Below, one piece after another: positions 59,101 through 64,000 of a DNA stretch of 64,000 bases. The position numbers and the translations under genes were made by a program. This DNA comes from Adiantum capillus-veneris (taxonomy: Eukaryota; Streptophyta; Polypodiopsida; Polypodiales; Pteridaceae). The notes below the pieces were generated by a model. It was not told the origin of the DNA. It did not search any database and saw only the letters and a program-made list of their open reading frames with translations. The stretch lies in assembly GCA_014529385.2 (NCBI GenBank), contig CM043954.1, forward strand, positions 94,693,247-94,757,246. The letters are read 5' to 3'. Positions within the stretch are counted from its first letter, which is position 1. The number at the start of each line of letters is the position of its first letter.

Positions 59101-59900
59101 GATAAGAAGGAACTAGTGGACTAACCCAGGAGGAAAAGAGAAAGAAAAAAGTGATAGTGGTCACCTTGCAGAAGGCAGAAAAGCTGGAGGATACATTAGT
59201 GCTGCCTATTGGGAAGAGGACCACACAAGATAAGGAAGAAAGAAGTGCCCTAGGTCCTAGTAAGAAGAAGGAAAAGAGCCATGAAGGCGAGGATGTCAAG
59301 GCCAAGAGGAAAAGAAGGGCTCATCGCAAGTTTCATGTTTCAGATTTTCCACTAGGGGATGGGCAATTAAGTTATGACTTGAAGGAGGATCTGACAAACA
59401 TGAAAGCAGATGTTACTTTTGGGCATCTTATAGAGATGGTACCTTAGCTAAAGCGATAGTGAAAGAGGATGGTTAACCCAACATGGAGAAAGAACTAGAT
59501 AGAGGTTCAGTGAAGGTGTTGGCGATGGATGAGCTACCAGATATTTGCCCAATAGTAGATGTGTGGCGTAAAAGAAAAAATATGGGACAAGGTTATGTTG
59601 ATGGCGGAGCCCAAATATGTGTCATAACACACTCATGCGTTGACAAGATGGGTCTTACAGTGACTGTGGTGTCAGGCTTTCAGATCAGATTGGCAAATCA
59701 TCAAAAAGTAAAAATTTTGGGTGTTGTAAAGAGCTTAGAAGTGGAGGCTATGATGCAAAGGCGGTGGTTGATTTTCATGTGATACTAGCGGGGTTGGGAG
59801 CATATCCTATTATACTGGGCAGACCATGGTTACGTGTAGTGATTGTTATTCAAGACTGGTGACGTGGTACGATTAGCCTCTATGGAAAGACAGGTTCCAA
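59101..59900 (+). pseudogene. E6 protease region
   Basis: A Lys/Glu-rich stretch, then FPLGDGQLSYDLKEDLTNMK. The protease active site is YVDGGAQICVITHS (D-G-G). After a frameshift comes AYPIILGRPWLRVVIV. Same two motifs as E3. Confidence 0.75.
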
Positions 59901-59913
59901 GACGCTATATAAT

Positions 59914-60606
59914 ATGGACACAAGGAAAGTAGTGGAGGAGATTTATGAATATGAGGATGAGTCTAGTGATGAAGACTATTCCACAGTGACTAGCAAGGAT
60001 AGTGATAGTACTACCAGCAACAATGAGGATGTTGATGCTGCATTTCTTTTGATGGACAAAGAAATCCATGAAGCTGGTTTAGTTGCATTTGCAAATGAGA
60101 TTGAAGATGAAAGTGAAGGGCCTTATGAAGTGATTGAAGGGCTGATGCAAACCAAGGTTGAATTGTCAAAGAAGCAGGAACTGATGACACAAATGATTAG
60201 TGGATACCTCTCAGCTATGGAGAAGGAGATATATTTGCACATGCTAGCTAGTTTTCCTGATTTTTTCACTACTTCATATGAAGAGATTAGAGGGTTCAAA
60301 GGAGAAAAGATTCATATAGAGATGAAGGAAGGTGTCAAGCCAGTGTGACAAAGGCTAAGAAGGATGGGTCAAGAGCAAATGGAAGCTTTGTGGGAAGAGG
60401 TGTACAAGTTATTGAAGGCAGGGTTCATAGTCCTAGTGGAAACCACAGAATGGGTGAGTCCAGTAGTAGTCATCCCAAAGAAGGATGGCAAGTGGAGGAT
60501 TTGTGTAGATTTTAAACCCTTAAATGTAGCCACTAAGAAGAACCCATATCCTCTCCCATTCATCGATCAGATGTTGGATTCACTAGCAAGTTATGAGAGG
60601 TACCGT
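59914..60606 (+). pseudogene. E6 reverse transcriptase, N-terminal part
   Basis: An acidic Ser/Asp/Glu-rich linker (59914-60200) leads to FTTSYEEIRGFKGEKIHIEM. Then EWVSPVVVIPKKDGKWRICV, DFKPLNVATKKNPYPLPF and IDQMLDSLASYERY, the fingers of Ty3 reverse transcriptase. It is cut at the start of the E7 LTR. Confidence 0.85.
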
Positions 60607-61750
60607 TGTCAGGAGTTTTTTGGACCAAGGGATTGTGCATATGTACATACACACGCATGGTGCATTGAATAAAGGATTACCCATTTTCCAGAGCCAGGTG
60701 GTTACGTGGGACCCACGTGTGTACAGGTAGGACAGGGTGTACATAGTGCAGTGATTTTCACTATTACCGGCACCAGTGTGTTTTTTCTACAATAAGGAGG
60801 AGTTGGTAGCGCGTAAAAATTCTCGAGGAAGCTATTTGCGGGCCGACGACATGAGGTAAGCAGGTGCGTCAGAGGGAATCTAGTGGCATCAGGACGTCGA
60901 ACGGGGTCAATATTTGCACGTGGATGAATACGGACACAACGTGGGTGTTTTCTTGTGAGAGTTATGCAGAAAGGTCATCATTAGGACCAATTTTTGGGGC
61001 CACTTCGCGTGGTTTCAAGACGCATTATTGAAAAGCTAAGTGCCAGTTGTGTGGATGGATGCAGCAGGGTGACAACTATGCACTGCTAGGTCAGTTTTTG
61101 GCCTGTTGGGGGTCCGTTGGAGGTCATCTAAAAGGCCAAGGGTGCCCAAATAATAAAGCTAAGTGTTGGAACTGAAAAAAAAGAGATAAGACCATAGAAA
61201 ACGTGGAGAGGAGAGGAGGAACAGCCGCAACTGTGTTTTTGCTCATTTTGGAGCCTGTTTTGGCCGTAAACTGCTCATCCGAGGTCGGATTCGAGCACTC
61301 TGACATTGTAGACTGGGGTTTTGAGACGTTCCGGACGCGATGGCGCTGTCCATTTTTCCAAATTACTCACTCTTTTTATGTTGTTTTTGCTGTGTAAGTT
61401 TCTCCTATGAGCGAAGCTTCCGCTCCAGTTTCTGATTGTATCTGGCATGTTTTACCCATATTGTGTGAGCTATTTGCCCCATTGGTGTTGTCCCAAGATC
61501 ATTTGTATCTAAACATCAGAATTTCTCCTCTTTTGAGCTGAGTTTTTTGGGTGTGTGTGTGTGTGTGTCTCTCTGTGTGGAGTGGGTAATTGAGTAGTCT
61601 CTCTCCTCTCGCTCCATAGGTGTGTTTCCTGTCTCGGCCAGGTGGGTTGTGTAAGCCAAGTGGTGCCCCATAGTGTGTGTGTGTGTATCTTCCCAAGAGT
61701 GTGTGTTGGGTCGTTATAGAGGCGCTATGTGTGTTTTCATCCCGCTCACA
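60607..61750 (+). repeat. E7 5' LTR
   Basis: Starts TGTCAGGAG and ends CCCGCTCACA; collinear with 55935-57104. The primer site TGGTGCCCCCACGGAGG follows at 61757. Confidence 0.78.
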
Positions 61751-62165
61751 TTCTTTTGGTGCCCCCACGGAGGATCTTCTTTGAGTACCTTCTGCTTCGA
61801 GCTTCAAGCTTCGAGATTCGGGGCTACAGGTTATACTTTATAGGTTACAGGTACAGGTGATTCACATAGGTACAGGTAGCTGGAGTACTGTGATATACTA
61901 GAAGTGATGTCACTTGCAGTTGTTGTGGGTATGTATCACTTGGCGTCTATTTGAGCGCATTGTCTGCTGGATTGTACGTTACTTGTGGAAACTGCCATTG
62001 TACGCATTTGTGGAACCATACTTGGTTGTATTTGGCAGTCCCAGCCATTTCTGAGACTTGGTCTAGAAGATAGTCATTTCTGAGACTTGACTATACGCGA
62101 TTTGCATTAGCCTTCGTGTGAGGGTCGATAGCGTGAGGTTTTTATTGAGCTGGGGGATTCTCAAA

Positions 62166-62421
62166 TGTGGAGATCCTTTCGGTGATACAGGTAGCTCGAG
62201 CACCCTTTTCGTGACCTTGCCATAGGCTATGTACTAGTGAGTCCTATTTGATGCTCCGGTTCTATTGTTGACAGTTTATGCATACATATACAGTGTGGAG
62301 ATCCTTTCGGTGATACAGGTAGCTCGAGCACCCTTTTCGTGACCTCGCCATAGACTATGTACTAGTGAGTCCTATTTGATGCTCCGGTTCTATTGTTGAC
62401 AGTTTATGCACACATATACAG
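62166..62421 (+). repeat. 128 bp tandem duplication in the E7 leader
   Basis: TGTGGAGATCCTTTCGGTGA starts at 62166 and 62294. The two units are nearly identical. The E6 leader has one. Confidence 0.88.
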
Positions 62422-62922
62422 TCTATATTTTGGGTTCCTACTGCTCTACTTTTGGGGAAACTCTGTCAAAATTTTTCCAAGTTATGATGGCTAGTTTTTT
62501 GGTCTTTTGAGCCATTTATGCTGTTATGCTGCTGAAATTTTTGCAAAATCAGAGGATAAGACAGGTGTGCTTTCTTGGGAGCTTCATGGTTGTCTTTAAT
62601 GGATGATCAAAATGGACCTCAATTCACTCCATTTCATTGAACTCAAAGAATCCAGATAAATGTTCATGTGTCCAGGAAGATTTTTTTCCAACAGCGCATA
62701 GTTTTTATGTTCGGGCCAAGAAGATTAAGAGAGATCCTAGAATGTCCATTGCCTGTTGTAATTCCGATGATTAATTATGAAAACTCATTTGATGTGCATG
62801 TGTTTGTCCTTATCTAAATCTGAGCTCCATTGAAGTTTCTGGGGATTGGGTAGTGAAGAGTTTTGGGTTCTTTTACGTGTGTTCGAAGGGGTTCTCAAAG
62901 CATTGTAACTTGGGTAGCCATG

Positions 62923-64000
62923 GATTTCTCTTATCCAGAGTTTCACAGAAGAAGTGATGAAGATGTGGAAGACTTTTTGGAAAAGATGGAGGTTGCATGC
63001 ATTAGCAACCAGATTCATGACCTTGCGCAGATATTACGTCTTCTCCAAATTCGTTTGAAGAGTGATGCACGAGTTTGGTCCAAAGCATTTGAAGAGGAGT
63101 TGCGTGTGGCTGATCCACCTATAAGATTGAGTTGGGACAATCTAAGGCATGGATTGGAAGTGGAGTTTGTGAAGATAGAAGATCCTGACAAAGTGTGGCA
63201 AGAAGTACAAGGTTTGGTGCAGAAGGAATGTGAGCCAGTAGATTCATACATACGTAAGTTCTCATTGGCATGGGAGTAGATGTGCAAGGCCTTAGCACCA
63301 CAAGTACCCCCGCTTGACATGATGAAGAAGGACAGGTTCTTGGCTGGTCTTTGGGAGAATATACGCTGGAGAGTGGAGCTAAAGAAGCCTAGGACATATG
63401 AAGATCCATTGGAGGTAGCAAGGAATAAAGAGTGGAAGTTGAGGAAAATGAGCCAAATAGGGGTGGAGTCTTTGCCCATGAGGTTTGAATTTCATCCTAT
63501 GGACTCGTTACAAGGTCGCATGCTAGGGGTTCATCACGAACCAGTGGTTCCTGTTACTACTCAGGTTATGCCAAAAGTGGTCACTACATCGGTGCAAGAT
63601 GATGGGCTAAGGCAAGACATGAGGCAAGTGGTAGATTTGATAAAGAATCTCAGCCTAAACATGCTAGGTCAAGCGGGAAATAATCGAGGTCGAGGGAGGT
63701 TTGCAAATCAGCCAGGAGGTGAAGAAAGGCCTAGGAATGGTGTTGGACAAAGCAATGGTAGGTTTTGGAGGCAGACGCCCACATGTTACAATTGTGGAGA
63801 GTTGGGTCACATCAGCCCGCAATGTGATAAGCCACCAAGGATGGGGGGACACATGTATCCATTGCCAAGACAGGTGTTAACTAGGTCAAATGATTATGGC
63901 ATCGAAATTAAGGGAGATGAAGGAACCAGTGGATTATTCCCAGGAGGAAAAGGGAAAGACAAAAGTGCTAAGAGTAGTCACCTTGGAGAAGGCATCAAAG
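62923..64000 (+). pseudogene. E7 gag, partial
   Basis: MDFSYPEFHRRSDEDVEDFL at 62920 on; Ty3 gag core broken by a TAG at 63277-63280, then continuing in frame to WRVELKKPRTYED, a Gly/Arg-rich patch (GNNRGRGRFANQ) and the zinc knuckle CYNCGELGHISPQC (about 63786-63828). It continues towards the protease beyond the window. Confidence 0.8.

Larger units (their letters stand above)
55935..60606 (+). mobile_element. E6, Tat-like Ty3 element, truncated by E7
   Basis: 5' LTR 55935-57104 (TGTTAGGAG start, CTCACA end), primer binding site, about 1 kb leader, gag, protease and the first third of reverse transcriptase. The reverse transcriptase stops at YERY, where the LTR of a second family member (E7) begins. 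Remaining domains and a 3' LTR are not in the window and may lie beyond E7. Sequence and primer site resemble E3. Confidence 0.8.
60607..64000 (+). mobile_element. E7, second copy of the E6 family, runs off the window
   Basis: 5' LTR 60607-61750, primer binding site, leader, then gag to the window end. It is inserted in, or fused by recombination to, the E6 reverse transcriptase. The sequence before each LTR is CCGT in both E6 and E7, so the boundary may be a few bases off. Confidence 0.8.

Overview
The window is nuclear DNA of a land plant, most likely a vascular plant with a large, repeat-rich genome. It holds a secreted Tyr/Lys/Pro-rich hydroxyproline-rich glycoprotein, a captured fragment of a heavy-metal-associated isoprenylated plant protein (a vascular-plant family), CACTA/EnSpm transposase fragments, Ty3 and Ty1/copia retrotransposons, and very long GA/CT microsatellites. 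I cannot name the species. No rRNA gene, canonical tRNA gene or CRISPR array was seen. The only convincing ordinary host gene is the extensin-like gene at 35585-36607.

Bases 905-32386 are a four-deep nest. An outer Ty3 element (E1, 905-32386) is split in its reverse transcriptase by a chromovirus relic with 123-126 bp LTRs (E2, 5372-28029, target duplication TCAAG). E2 is split in its integrase by a Tat-like Ty3 element with two RNase H domains (E3, 6344-27432). E3's 3' LTR is split by an 11.7 kb terminal-inverted-repeat DNA transposon (T1, 15190-26877).

T1 is the highlight. Its 33 bp inverted repeats begin CATTAGGAA, and it carries four intron-containing genes in the order A(+), B(-), C(+), D(-). 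Splice-phase-consistent reconstruction shows that gene B encodes a histone H3 (tail and histone fold), then a ULP1-type SUMO protease domain, then an FCP1/NIF-like HAD phosphatase domain, in one polypeptide with a single 1-nt frame break. Gene D is a candidate transposase of a family I do not recognise. Genes A and C are unknown. A decayed, intron-conserving paralogue of gene A lies outside T1 near 40 kb, and a 467 bp MITE at 33207-33673 has related termini. The B-C intergenic region and the first intron of C contain a family of GGCGCGC hairpins set in CT/GA microsatellites.

From 32.4 to 43.7 kb there are the MITE, a tRNA-derived SINE-like repeat, the extensin-like gene with recent internal and downstream duplications, a long foldback repeat, the gene A relic and a gutted Ty3 chromovirus. 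Its putative 3' LTR is interrupted by a 6.7 kb CACTA element (44481-51161, target duplication ACT), which carries a broken TNPD-like transposase, a TNPA-like gene, subterminal repeat arrays and the captured HIPP-like pseudogene. The right part (51.5-64 kb) holds rearranged LTR copies, a shredded Ty1/copia element, and two copies of a Tat-like Ty3 family (E6 and E7). E7 appears inserted into E6's reverse transcriptase and runs off the window.
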